Of a stretch of 64,000 nucleotides of DNA, positions 26,665 through 35,241 are shown in pieces. Location of the stretch: the NCBI GenBank assembly GCA_963819975.1, contig CAWFYE010000017.1, positions 1 through 64,000 of the forward strand, written 5' to 3'. The notes below the pieces were generated by a model. The model had not been told where the DNA came from and did not search any database. It worked only from the letters and a program-made list of their open reading frames with translations. Source of the DNA: Palsa-1392 sp963819975 (GTDB taxonomy: Bacteria; Verrucomicrobiota; Verrucomicrobiia; Chthoniobacterales; UBA10450). The translations under genes and the position numbers were made by a program. The stretch's first letter is position 1, and every line of letters begins with the position of its first letter.

Positions 26665-27162
26665 CTACAATTCGTCGAGCAGGGTACCGACGGTGCGGCG
26701 ATCGTGGACCGGTTCGAGCTGGCTGACAAATTCGCGAAAACGCGCTGAGAAAAGCTGGCTGCGGATCTCCCAATAGCGCGCGATGCCAGGCGCGACGATG
26801 TAATGCCGCAGCAGCTCCTGCCAGCCGTGCCAAAGTTGTTCGTCCATCAAGCCATTGACATGGTGAAAATGAATCGTTTCGAGCGCCTTGAGGAATTGAT
26901 GGACGGCGTGAAAAAAACGCGCCTGATCTTCTCGGGACAAGGTTTGGATGTTTTCCAGGCCCGTCCCCCAGATGCGCGACATTTCCGCATTTTCCATGAA
27001 CGTCTCAGTCACCTCGCGAACGGCCGATGCGGCGGCATCCTGGGCGGCCACTTTCGCAACCCGCGTGCTACGATGGACTTCCTTGGCAAGATAAAGCACC
27101 GACAAGACGACGGCGATGGAACTGACAAATTGCGAAATCGCGTTGATCGCATCCCAATTCAT
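26665..27162 (-). CDS. Hypothetical membrane-anchored protein
   Basis: 165 residues. One N-terminal transmembrane helix (about residues 5-25, AISQFVSSIAVVLSVLYLAKEV) and then a soluble helical domain with conserved aromatic positions (FFHAVHQFLKALETIHFHHVNGLMDEQLWHGW). Proteins of this build are common uncharacterised families in soil bacteria. No catalytic motif. The start has AGGATCAG close upstream. Single gene. Confidence 0.65.
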   Translation of the reverse strand: MNWDAINAISQFVSSIAVVLSVLYLAKEVHRSTRVAKVAAQDAAASAVREVTETFMENAEMSRIWGTGLENIQTLSREDQARFFHAVHQFLKALETIHFHHVNGLMDEQLWHGWQELLRHYIVAPGIARYWEIRSQLFSARFREFVSQLEPVHDRRTVGTLLDEL

Positions 27163-27363
27163 TTTTTCTGATCCTGGCTGGTGAAGCTAAGCGATCATAA
27201 CACCGCTCGCGCTTGCCGCGAGACGATCTCGATCAGAAAGGCTCCGTCGAGGTTCAGTAGCCCCGGCTTCGCGCGCTGTCTGCCCGATGCAACGGTTACC
27301 AGGGCCAGCCGGCAAAACTAACGATTGCGTCTCGGGCGGGTGCGTCACAACTTTCCCTGTCCG

Positions 27364-27624
27364 ATGGAACGCGAGAAAATCATCTTCTTTCGCAATCTGT
27401 TCCTGCGCATGTTTGTGATCGGCGTCGTAATCGCTCTGCTTCTCTTCGGTGCGACGCTCGCTTTCTGGGATTTGGCCGCAAGCTGGATGATGCACCTCTT
27501 TTCCGTCGATGAAAAAGCGCTCGGCCGCATCGTTCTGACCTTCTTCACCAACGTGCGTCTGATTGTTCTTTTCCTCTTTCTCGTCCCCGCGATCGCGCTG
27601 CATTGGATGGCGAAGAAGCAGTAA
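27364..27624 (+). CDS. Small two-helix membrane protein, unknown
   Basis: 86 residues from the ATG at 27364 (MEREKIIFFRNLF). Two strong hydrophobic segments (MFVIGVVIALLLFGATLAFW and LIVLFLFLVPAIALHW) are separated by about 30 mostly polar residues, with positive residues at both ends. No family recognised. Expression is likely because the two-helix pattern and composition are protein-like, but the gene is small. Confidence 0.5.
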   Translation: MEREKIIFFRNLFLRMFVIGVVIALLLFGATLAFWDLAASWMMHLFSVDEKALGRIVLTFFTNVRLIVLFLFLVPAIALHWMAKKQ

Positions 27625-27767
27625 ACCCAAACGGGACCGCTCGCCGCGCACTCGCCAGGTTTCAACGCGAATCATCCCGGAAAGAATGCGTTTGCCGGCC
27701 TGATTGAACCGAACTACAGGCAGCAGCGAAGGCCGGGGGGTTGCCTCGTGCGCTAGTCTCCTTTTTT

Positions 27768-29318
27768 ATGAATTCTGACTCAGCTCTTGTTGGCTTGCCT
27801 GCCGGACTCACAGCCGAAGAGGCGGCGGCACAGTTCGATGCCCTGCAAAAGAAGCTGGTGCCGCTCTGGCGCTCGATCGAACGCTTCAATCAGGACGAAC
27901 AAACGATCGTCGTCGTGCCATCGATCTCGATCGACATGGCGGTCACTGGCCTGGAGGTGCAGGCCTACGAGGAGCGCTTTCTCTTCCTTCTTCTCCTCCT
28001 CACCCAACCGCGAGCCCGCATGGTCTACGTCACCTCGCAGGCCATTCATCCAAGCGTGATCGAGTACTACCTCGATCTGCTCCCTGGTATCATTCCGCGC
28101 CACGCCCTCCGACGGCTCACCTTGCTCGCGCCTTATGATGATTCGTCGCGGCCGCTCAGCCAAAAAGTGCTCGAGCGACCACGCCTTCTCCAACAGATTG
28201 AGGCGTGCATTGCAGACAAAGAGCGCGCCCATCTCGTTTGCTACAACACCACTTATCTGGAGCGAAATCTCGCCCTCCGGCTTGGCATTCCGCTCTACGG
28301 AGCCGACCCGCGTCATCTCGAGTTTGGGACGAAGACGGGTTGCCGGAAATTGTTCGCAAAAGCGGGAATCAGTCACCCGCTCGGCTTCGATAACCTGCAC
28401 AGCATCGAGGAGGTGGTTGCGGCGCTCCGGCAGATGCGCGCAGAGCGATCCTCGATCGCGCAGGCGGTCGTTAAATTGAACGAAGGGGTCTCGGGCGAAG
28501 GCAATGCGCTCGTCGACCTAACGAACATGGAACAGCCTGACGAAGCCGTAATTCTGGAGCGCCTGCGCGGGATGCGATTTGAGCTCGGGGACACGCGCTT
28601 CGAGGAATATTGGGAAAAGTTTCGGATGAGCGGCGGGATCGTGGAAGAGCGAGTCGGGGTCGGCGCGCAGGAAGTGCGAAGCCCGAGCGTGCAGTTACGG
28701 ATCACGCCCCTGGGCGGTGTGGAATTGCTCTCGACCCACGACCAAATGCTCGGCGGTCCGAGCGGCCAGAGTTATCTCGGCTGCATCTTTCCGGCCGATC
28801 CGGCCTATGCGCCCGACATCACGCGCGACGCTGCCAAGGTGGGCAAACTGTTGCGCGACGCGGGCGTGATCGGGCGCTTCGCGCTCGATTTCGTGGTCAC
28901 GCGGCCTCACGACTCCGCCACTTGGGAAACCTTCGCGATTGAGATTAATCTGCGCAAAGGCGGCACGACCCACCCTTTTCTCACTCTTCAATTTCTAACC
29001 GGAGGCAGTTACGATTCGGAGCGCGCGACCTTTGCCACGCCTAACGGGCGAGAGAAATTTCTTGTCGCGAGCGACCACGTGGATTCGCCGCTTTTTCGCG
29101 GTTACACGCCGGATGATATCTTCGATCTCTTCGTGCGGCACGGTCTGCACTTTGGCCAGGTGCGGCAGACGGGCGTCGTCTTCCACATGCTGAGCGCGCT
29201 CGGAAGCGCCGGGCGGCTCGGTTTAACGGCAGTCGGCGATTCGCCGGAGGAAGCCCGCGAGATTTTCGAAAAGGCCGAAGCGGTCCTCAAGGAAGAAGCG
29301 CAATTCACGCAGCTCTAA
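27768..29318 (+). CDS. ATP-grasp peptide ligase, PGM1-related
   Basis: 516 residues from the ATG at 27768, no signal peptide. An N-terminal domain (IVVVPSISIDMAVTGLEVQAYEERF; key part PSISID) precedes an ATP-grasp fold: the ATP-binding lysine and flexible loop VVKLNEGVSGEGN (about residues 237-249) and the metal-binding AIEINLRKGGTTHPF (about 395-409). The family is named after the pheganomycin ligase PGM1, which joins a peptide to a small-molecule acyl acceptor. Relatives occur widely without a known cluster. No precursor peptide or biosynthetic partner is seen within several kilobases, so the substrates are unknown. Two copies of the CCTAACG motif lie in it. Confidence 0.8.
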   Translation: MNSDSALVGLPAGLTAEEAAAQFDALQKKLVPLWRSIERFNQDEQTIVVVPSISIDMAVTGLEVQAYEERFLFLLLLLTQPRARMVYVTSQAIHPSVIEYYLDLLPGIIPRHALRRLTLLAPYDDSSRPLSQKVLERPRLLQQIEACIADKERAHLVCYNTTYLERNLALRLGIPLYGADPRHLEFGTKTGCRKLFAKAGISHPLGFDNLHSIEEVVAALRQMRAERSSIAQAVVKLNEGVSGEGNALVDLTNMEQPDEAVILERLRGMRFELGDTRFEEYWEKFRMSGGIVEERVGVGAQEVRSPSVQLRITPLGGVELLSTHDQMLGGPSGQSYLGCIFPADPAYAPDITRDAAKVGKLLRDAGVIGRFALDFVVTRPHDSATWETFAIEINLRKGGTTHPFLTLQFLTGGSYDSERATFATPNGREKFLVASDHVDSPLFRGYTPDDIFDLFVRHGLHFGQVRQTGVVFHMLSALGSAGRLGLTAVGDSPEEAREIFEKAEAVLKEEAQFTQL

Positions 29319-29442
29319 GAAGACGGTCTTTACGCACCGTTGTGCGCCCGGTTCTCCGAAGAGCAGCGTATTTCCTTTTTCGGTCATGCGGAATGCCCGA
29401 TCCGACTTCAGCGCGGGATGAAATGAGGGTGTAGGTTTACCG

Positions 29443-30171
29443 GTGGCTTCCGATAATTACTACGCAGTCATGGGGTTGGATAGCCATTGCAGTGCTCTGC
29501 AAATCCGCGACGCCTACCGTCTGCTCGCGAAGCGCCATCATCCCGACCTGAATCCAAATTCGACGGAAGCTCGGGCGCGCACCGAGAGGCTGAATGCCGC
29601 CTACGAAGTCCTGCGCGACCCGGCGCGGCGCCGCGCTTACGATCGCGAGCTCGATCGCGTGAGCCAGGCCGCCGCGGCCGGACGCCGCGCGAAGATCGAG
29701 CGAAACATCAGGCAGGAAGTGCGGCTCCGAATCGACGATTTCCTTCGCGGCGCGTCGATCGATGTGCAGATAAACGATCCGGCAAATCCGGACGGTCCGG
29801 AACAGTATCGCGTGGAAATTCCTGCCATGACCGCGCCGGGCGCGCGATTGCGGGTGCCGCGCGGCGGAGCTTTTGCGGACGGTTTCGTCGATCTGCGCCT
29901 GAAAGCGTTGCCGGGATTTCGCTTCAAAGTGCGCGGCTCCGACTTGCGCACCGATCTCCGGATCGGCGCGCGGCGCGCTGAAGAGGGCGGCACAGAAATG
30001 ATCGAGCGCCCGACCGGCGGAATGCTTCGCGTGACGATCCCTAAACGGATTCAGCGCGGCGGAGTCATCCGCCTCCCTGGCGAGGGAATGCCAAAGCCGC
30101 GCGGCGGACGCGGCGACCTGCTCGTTAGGATCACCTACCGACCGGAAGTCCGCGTTTCGCGCATTCGCTAA
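29443..30171 (+). CDS. DnaJ-like (CbpA-type) co-chaperone
   Basis: 242 residues from a GTG at 29443. Residues about 5-68 form a J domain with the HPD triad at 33-35 (RHHPDLNP), needed to stimulate DnaK ATPase. There is no Gly/Phe-rich linker and no zinc finger; after a short basic link the C-terminal substrate-binding beta-sandwich follows (VEIPAMTAPGARLRVPRGG ... LPGEGMPKPRGGRGDLLVRI). This is a type-B J protein, shorter than CbpA because it lacks the end of the second beta domain and the dimerisation helix. Not next to dnaK. The motif CGTTAGG lies at its 3' end. Confidence 0.8.
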   Translation: MASDNYYAVMGLDSHCSALQIRDAYRLLAKRHHPDLNPNSTEARARTERLNAAYEVLRDPARRRAYDRELDRVSQAAAAGRRAKIERNIRQEVRLRIDDFLRGASIDVQINDPANPDGPEQYRVEIPAMTAPGARLRVPRGGAFADGFVDLRLKALPGFRFKVRGSDLRTDLRIGARRAEEGGTEMIERPTGGMLRVTIPKRIQRGGVIRLPGEGMPKPRGGRGDLLVRITYRPEVRVSRIR

Positions 30172-30253
30172 GCGTTCGGCCTTTCTTGAGCGAAGCCTTT
30201 GGCGAGACAAAGGGATTTCTCAGGTTCCGGTGAACGTCAATTGATCCGCTATT

Positions 30254-30664
30254 TCAACTCGGGCTGGCGCCGGTCCACGGCTCCGAGGGAGGCATGACTG
30301 GCACGACCGCGGTAGCATTCGAACTCTCTGCCGGAACGCTCATGCTCGCTTTGCGGGCGGCCCAGCGCGCTTTCATCGCAGCCGACAGCGCAGCGCGGCG
30401 TTCCGGCGAGAGGTTGAGTTTCCTTTTGGGCTGTGGCGCGGCCGAGCTTTGCGCCGTGGCCAGCGCAGCAGGCAGGCGCTTACTGCTGCGTGTCTTTGAC
30501 TTCCGGGTAGCGGCTGCTCGCGCCGATGCCTTTCTTTTCTCCGCGGCTGATTTCGCGGCCACCGTGGTGGCCAGCTTCTGCTTCAGCTTTGCTAATTTTT
30601 TTGGACCTTCCTTCAGGCGTTTTTCAAGCCGAAGGATTTTTTTCTTGAGAGTTTTGATTTTCAT
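30254..30664 (-). CDS. Basic histone H1-like protein
   Basis: 136 residues, extremely rich in Lys, Arg and Ala. An N-terminal coiled coil (KTLKKKILRLEKRLKEGPKKL) is followed by an Ala/Lys/Ser-rich linker and a conserved-looking block KRKLNLSPERRAALSAAMKARWAARK, of which PERRAALSAAMKARWAA is the core. Such blocks occur in small DNA- or RNA-binding proteins and in H1-like nucleoid proteins of Verrucomicrobia and Planctomycetes. A very good ribosome-binding site (AAGGAGGG) precedes the ATG, which suggests strong translation. The role in DNA packaging is inference. Confidence 0.65.
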   Translation of the reverse strand: MKIKTLKKKILRLEKRLKEGPKKLAKLKQKLATTVAAKSAAEKRKASARAAATRKSKTRSSKRLPAALATAQSSAAPQPKRKLNLSPERRAALSAAMKARWAARKASMSVPAESSNATAVVPVMPPSEPWTGASPS

Positions 30665-30788
30665 AAAAGAGCCCTCCTTCCACCAGTTAACGGAAGAAGC
30701 GAGCCAAACTTAGCAAGACGAGCAACCGAATGTCACGCCCTTGTTTGAGCAGACGATCGGACTGGCCGCGGGAACCATCTCAATTCCG

Positions 30789-31829
30789 TTAGGCCGCGCG
30801 GCGTGCCCAGCGCAGCTTGGCTGAGGCGGAGCGCGGGTTGGCATTTCGTTCAGTGGCGCTCGGACGAATTACTTCGCGCGCGATTTCCGAATAAAGATTC
30901 GCCGCCGCTCCCGCCGCGAACGATTTTTTCACACGGCGATCCTCCCCGGAATGAAAGGTAAGAATGGCAACGCGCCCGCCGGACTTGAGGCATGACGGGA
31001 GGTGACGCAGGAACGTCTCGAGGGCCGAGAACTCCTCGTTGACCTCGATCCGCAGGGCCTGGAAAACACGCCGCACGGAGAGTCCCATTTCGTCGTTAGG
31101 CAGGCGTGGGAGCGCGGCGCGAATCGCGACGGCGAGCGAGAGCGTGGTAGAGAAAACCTTGCCTGCGAGGGCGGCGGCCAGGAGTTTAGCCCGCGGCTCG
31201 TTGGCATTTTCTTCGAGCACCCGCGCGAGCCGGGCCGGCGCGATTTTCTCCAGGAAGGCAGCGGCCGATTGACCGCGCCCGGGATTCATTCGCATGTCGA
31301 GCGGCCCCTCCTGCTTAAGGGAAAAGCCGCGCGCCGGATCGTCCAGCTGCATCGAGGAAACACCCAGGTCGGCGAGAATAAGATCGGCCCCGGTGAGGCC
31401 CGCTGTTACCAAAACCTGAGGCAGGCCCGCGAAGTTGCTCCGCAGCGCGCGGAATTCGGCCGGCCCGTGGCCTAACGAACAAAGGCGCTTCTCCGTCCGC
31501 GGCAGTTCGAGCGGATCGACGTCGAGCCCGAGCAAACACCCGCCCGGCCGGAGGCGAGCGAGGATTTCCCGCGCGTGGCCGCCATAACCTAGGGTACAAT
31601 CGACCGCGATTTCGCCCGGTCGCGGCGCCAGCACGGCCAGCACTTCCTCCACCATGATGGGCCGATGACTGCCGGCCGGCGTTTTGCCCGAGGCAAGCAC
31701 CTTAGCGACCGTCTCGGCATAACGCTCCGGGTCGCGCTCCTTGTATTTCTCCCCAAAGTGGCGCGGATTTTTGCCTCGATAACGCGGACGCCGCGGCAAT
31801 CGCGCCGGGGTTGATGGCTCCTCGCTCAT
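30789..31829 (-). CDS. rsmH: 16S rRNA (cytosine(1402)-N(4))-methyltransferase
   Basis: 346 residues from the ATG at 31829 (MSEEPSTPARL); an open extension reaches 31904. Methylates N4 of C1402 in the ribosomal P site using S-adenosylmethionine. Signatures: HRPIMVEEVL, the SAM loop DCTLGYGGHAREIL, LGLDVDPLEL, ILADLGVSSMQLDDPARGFS and FHSGEDRRVKK. An N-terminal extension of about 50 charged residues (GKNPRHFGEKYKERDPERY) precedes the domain, as in related Verrucomicrobia. Usually rsmH sits with mraZ and ftsI; here it stands alone, with the cell-division cluster absent. Its stop lies in a CGTTAGGC motif. Confidence 0.93.
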   Translation of the reverse strand: MSEEPSTPARLPRRPRYRGKNPRHFGEKYKERDPERYAETVAKVLASGKTPAGSHRPIMVEEVLAVLAPRPGEIAVDCTLGYGGHAREILARLRPGGCLLGLDVDPLELPRTEKRLCSLGHGPAEFRALRSNFAGLPQVLVTAGLTGADLILADLGVSSMQLDDPARGFSLKQEGPLDMRMNPGRGQSAAAFLEKIAPARLARVLEENANEPRAKLLAAALAGKVFSTTLSLAVAIRAALPRLPNDEMGLSVRRVFQALRIEVNEEFSALETFLRHLPSCLKSGGRVAILTFHSGEDRRVKKSFAAGAAANLYSEIAREVIRPSATERNANPRSASAKLRWARRAA

Positions 31830-31894
31830 CGCGTTACTTCGCACGGCCGGTGCACCCTCGCCAAGCTCGGCTTCGTTTGCTAGCTTGCACCGCG
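31830..31894. promoter_or_regulatory. Divergent promoter region rsmH / TMEM175
   Basis: Only 65 bp separate the two divergent ATGs. Both promoters must lie within or overlap the coding ends. I cannot assign -35/-10 boxes with confidence. Confidence 0.4.
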
Positions 31895-32473
31895 ATGCCG
31901 ACAAACCGACTCGAAGCCTTCAGCGACGGCGTCATCGCCATCATCATCACGATCATGGTCCTGGAGCTGAAGGTCCCGCATGGCGCCAGCTTCGCGGCCT
32001 TGCAGCCGTTGCTGCCTGTCTTTCTCACCTACTTGCTTAGTTTCATCTATCTCGGCATTTACTGGAATAATCATCACCATCTCCTGCACTGCGCGCCGCG
32101 CGTGAACGGCGCGATCATGTGGGCGAACCTGCATCTCCTTTTTTGGCTGTCGCTCTTTCCATTTGTCACCGGCTGGATGGGCGAAAATCATTTCGCCGTT
32201 CTCCCCACCGCCGTCTATGGAGCGGTTCTCCTGCTCGCCGCGATCGCCTACTACATCCTTCAAAGTCTCATCCTCGCCCAGGTCGATCCGCGCTCGGCGC
32301 TGGCGGCTTCTTTTCGCCATGACTTAAAGGGAAAACTCTCACCAGTCCTTTATGCGGCTGGCATCGGCGCTTCTTTTTTCCTTCCCTGGCTCGCGGCCGG
32401 CATCTACGTCTTCGTCGCACTAATGTGGCTCATCCCCGACCGCCGCATCGAGCGCACCGCGAGAGAAAGCTGA
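31895..32473 (+). CDS. TMEM175-family potassium channel-like protein
   Basis: 192 residues from the ATG at 31895. It starts MPTNRLEAFSDGVIAIIITIMVLELKVP; the RxxxFSDGV motif in the first helix is the hallmark of the TMEM175 (DUF1211) family, whose bacterial members form tetrameric K+-selective channels with isoleucine or leucine constriction residues. Six hydrophobic helices are visible, one unit only, as expected for bacterial members. A His-rich loop (YWNNHHHLLHC) follows helix 3. Located in the inner membrane. Divergent from rsmH. Confidence 0.85.
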   Translation: MPTNRLEAFSDGVIAIIITIMVLELKVPHGASFAALQPLLPVFLTYLLSFIYLGIYWNNHHHLLHCAPRVNGAIMWANLHLLFWLSLFPFVTGWMGENHFAVLPTAVYGAVLLLAAIAYYILQSLILAQVDPRSALAASFRHDLKGKLSPVLYAAGIGASFFLPWLAAGIYVFVALMWLIPDRRIERTARES

Positions 32474-32656
32474 CTTGCGCTCCCCTCATTCTCGACTGGG
32501 TGAATCCATTTTTTCCGGTCGCGCGCGAACTTTCTCCATAGGGGCATTTGCCAGACGCTGGCGTCAGCGATCGCGGCAGCGAGAGGTCAACCCGACTATT
32601 GCATCGGCTTTATTTTTCATCGTCGAATGCCGCCTGCGACCATAAGATTCGTAGGC

Positions 32657-33127
32657 ATGAGCAATTCAACCGCCGGGCCAGCCGTCCCTACCAATGCACC
32701 TGTTGATCACGTGATTGTCCGTGGGAGCGCGGGCGGCTTCCTGCAGGAAGCCACCGCCGGGAAGTACACCTTCCAGGTCGACGAACCGATTAGCGCGGGT
32801 GGCACCGAATCAGCTCCCGACCCCTACGATTACCTGCTTGCCGCCCTCGGGTCTTGCACCTCAATGACGGTCGGTTGGTACGCGCGGCGCCAGAAAATTC
32901 CCCTGGAGAATGTCACTGTCAGGCTCCGGCACTCGCGCATCCACGCACGCGATTGTGAGGCGTGCGAAACCAAGGCAGGATTGCTCGACCGGATCGACCT
33001 CGACGTGCAGTTCGCTGGCCCGATTACCCCCGAACAACATGCAAAGCTCATGGAAGTGGCCGCAAAGTGCCCGGTTCATCGGACGTTGAAATCTGAAATC
33101 GATATCCGGCTGCGAGCCGTTACCTAG
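32657..33127 (+). CDS. OsmC-family redox protein
   Basis: 156 residues from the ATG at 32657; the frame is open 10 codons earlier. OsmC/Ohr-like peroxidase fold. Two conserved cysteines are present, one in ALGSCTSMTVGWYARR and one in VAAKCPVHRTL, in the usual positions for thiol-dependent reduction of organic hydroperoxides. Two extra cysteines (DCEACETK) in the middle could bind metal or are incidental. Substrate specificity is not evident. A second, broken OsmC-type gene lies at 42.8 kb. Confidence 0.85.
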   Translation: MSNSTAGPAVPTNAPVDHVIVRGSAGGFLQEATAGKYTFQVDEPISAGGTESAPDPYDYLLAALGSCTSMTVGWYARRQKIPLENVTVRLRHSRIHARDCEACETKAGLLDRIDLDVQFAGPITPEQHAKLMEVAAKCPVHRTLKSEIDIRLRAVT

Positions 33128-33212
33128 GCGACCGTTCCACCGCTCCAGATTGCGATTCGCTCTCGAGAACGTTAGCCTCGGCTTGTTCGGCAAGATTTCA
33201 GCTCCGCATTTC

Positions 33213-33707
33213 ATGTCCATCCGAATCCTCGTCACCGGCGGCACTTTCGATAAGGAATACAACGAGCGGACCGGCCAGCTCTATTTCAAGGACACGCATC
33301 TCGCGGAGATGTTGCAGCGCGGGCGCTCCCGCGTCTCGGTCAGCATCCGCACCGTGATGATGGTCGACAGCCTCGAGATGACCGACGCGGACCGCGCGCT
33401 CATCGTGCAGAACTGCGCTCAGTCGAAAGAAAACCAGATCATCGTTACTCACGGGACCGACACGATGACTGATACCGCCGCCGCCATCGCGCGCGCCATT
33501 ACTGGCAAAACCGTCGTGCTCACAGGCGCGATGATCCCCTGGGCCTTCGGCAGCTCCGATGGTCTCTTCAATCTTGGGAGCGCGCTCTCCTTTGTGCAGG
33601 TTTTACCGGCCGGTGTTTACATCGCGATGAACGGCAAATGTTTTCCCTGGGATCGCTGCCGGAAGAATCGCGAGCGGGGCGAATTCGAGGAAATCTCCCA
33701 GGAATAA
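33213..33707 (+). CDS. Short asparaginase-like protein (N-terminal domain only)
   Basis: 164 residues from the ATG at 33213. The first conserved Thr motif (LVTGGTFDKEYNE, about residues 6-18) and the second motif (VTHGTDTMTDTAAAIA, about 78-93) of type I/II L-asparaginases are both present, but the protein ends after the first domain; full enzymes have about 330 residues and need the second domain for tetramer and active-site completion. Such one-domain relatives are a known group of asparaginase-domain proteins, so it may be natural rather than truncated. The reaction is not certain. Confidence 0.75.
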   Translation: MSIRILVTGGTFDKEYNERTGQLYFKDTHLAEMLQRGRSRVSVSIRTVMMVDSLEMTDADRALIVQNCAQSKENQIIVTHGTDTMTDTAAAIARAITGKTVVLTGAMIPWAFGSSDGLFNLGSALSFVQVLPAGVYIAMNGKCFPWDRCRKNRERGEFEEISQE

Positions 33708-33799
33708 TCTGCGGGGCTCGCACGTGTTTTGCGCGCCGGCGAATCGTTAGGCACGATCCTGCGGCCCCGGAGCGACCTGCTCGTATGATCGCATCACGG

Positions 33800-35209
33800 C
33801 TAAAGCGCGGGCTGGCGACTTCGCCATTTCCTCGCGCTCTCGTAGGCTCTCGCGAGCGCGAAAATGTTGGGCTCAGAAAGAGGTGGACCACCGATCAGGA
33901 CGCCGATCGGCAGCCCGGAACGCGAGAAACCGCAAGGGACCGAGATCGCGGGAAGACCGCCCAGGCTAAAGGCAAAGGTGCAGGCCGGCTGTGCAAACGG
34001 TTTGGTCGCTTCGCTGATCAGCAGCGGCAGGCTGGGCAGCGTTGGTAACATCACGAGGTCGACCTGCGTGAACGTTTCCCGGATTTTCACACGATGCTGC
34101 TCGAGTTGGCGACGCAGCTGTTCCCCTTCCGCTTGCGAAATGTCTTTCCCGGAAAGTGCGTCAGCGCGCGTGCGCGGGTCGTAGCGTTCGGGCGTTTGCG
34201 CGAGATGCGGTGCGTGGAAGGCGTAGCTCTCGTAGTCGATCAGGCGCCCCAATTCTTCGGGGTTCGGAAGTTCTACCTCGCGCACTTCGGCGACGCGTGG
34301 ACGGATCGCATCGATCGCCGACTCGACCGCGGCTTTGATCTGGGGATCGATCGGTGTGTCGTCGCAAAGAGCGCGCGGCGACTGGATCACGCCCACGCGG
34401 AGGTTGGAGATCGCGGGTGCAGGATCGATCTCCTGCGCGACGCGGTTATCCGTCATCGCGCGGAACATCAAGGCCGTGTCTGTCACCGTGCGACCCATCG
34501 GGCCCACGTGATCAAACGAATTGGAAACTGGGATCACACCGCGCGTGCTGACGACACCAAAAGTCGGTTTCAATCCGACCACGCCGCAGCACGCCGCCGG
34601 GATACGATTGGAGCCGCCGGTGTCTGTCCCGACCGCGCCGAAACAGAGGGAGGCTGCGACTGCCGCCCCGGTTCCGCCGGAAGATCCGCCCGCGATTCGT
34701 TTCAGATCCCAGGGATTATGCACCGGGCCGAAATGACTAATCGCCGAAGTCGTGCCCATCGCGAACTCATGCATGTTTAGCTTCCCGAGAAAAACGGCTC
34801 CCGCCGCCTTCAGTCGGCGGACCACGTCCGCATCTTTTGTCGGCACGCGATCCGCGAAGACCGCGCTCGCCGCCGTGGTACGCAAGCCGGCCGTGTCGAT
34901 GTTATCCTTCAGCGCGATTGGGATGCCGTGCAGCGGGCCGCGCCAATGTCCGTGCGCGATCTCCTCTTCGGCCGCGCGCCCTTCCGCCATTGCCCGATCC
35001 GCGGTGATGGTGATGAAGGCATTCAGTCTCGCGTTGTAACGCTCGATTCGTTTTAGACAGGCACGGGTTAATTCGACCGGCGAGACTGAACGATCGCGCA
35101 CTCCGCGCGAGGCCTCGGCGAGGTCCAGTAGCGCAAGATCCGGCTTCGCGCCGAACAATACAGGAGAAGCGGCCGTCGCCACGGAACCCGTCGCCAGCAT
35201 CTTGACCAC
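33800..35209 (-). CDS. Amidase signature family hydrolase, probably Tat-exported
   Basis: 469 residues from GTG 35209. The Ser-cisSer-Lys triad is present: Lys in IALKDNIDT, cis-Ser in AGGSSGGTGAAVA and the nucleophile Ser in GTDTGGSNR. The family hydrolyses amides; GatA of the tRNA amidotransferase belongs here, but no gatB or gatC is nearby, so a stand-alone amidase is more likely. Upstream of the GTG the frame continues to a CTG at 35239 and codes SAPRLTRRTVVK before MLATGSVATAASPVLFGA: that is a twin-arginine signal peptide (RRTVVK). The true start is therefore probably the CTG, 2 nt behind the previous gene's stop, and the enzyme acts outside the cytoplasm. Confidence 0.85.
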   Translation of the reverse strand: MVKMLATGSVATAASPVLFGAKPDLALLDLAEASRGVRDRSVSPVELTRACLKRIERYNARLNAFITITADRAMAEGRAAEEEIAHGHWRGPLHGIPIALKDNIDTAGLRTTAASAVFADRVPTKDADVVRRLKAAGAVFLGKLNMHEFAMGTTSAISHFGPVHNPWDLKRIAGGSSGGTGAAVAASLCFGAVGTDTGGSNRIPAACCGVVGLKPTFGVVSTRGVIPVSNSFDHVGPMGRTVTDTALMFRAMTDNRVAQEIDPAPAISNLRVGVIQSPRALCDDTPIDPQIKAAVESAIDAIRPRVAEVREVELPNPEELGRLIDYESYAFHAPHLAQTPERYDPRTRADALSGKDISQAEGEQLRRQLEQHRVKIRETFTQVDLVMLPTLPSLPLLISEATKPFAQPACTFAFSLGGLPAISVPCGFSRSGLPIGVLIGGPPLSEPNIFALARAYESARKWRSRQPAL

Positions 35210-35241
35210 CGTTCGTCTCGTTAGGCGCGGCGCACTCAGGG

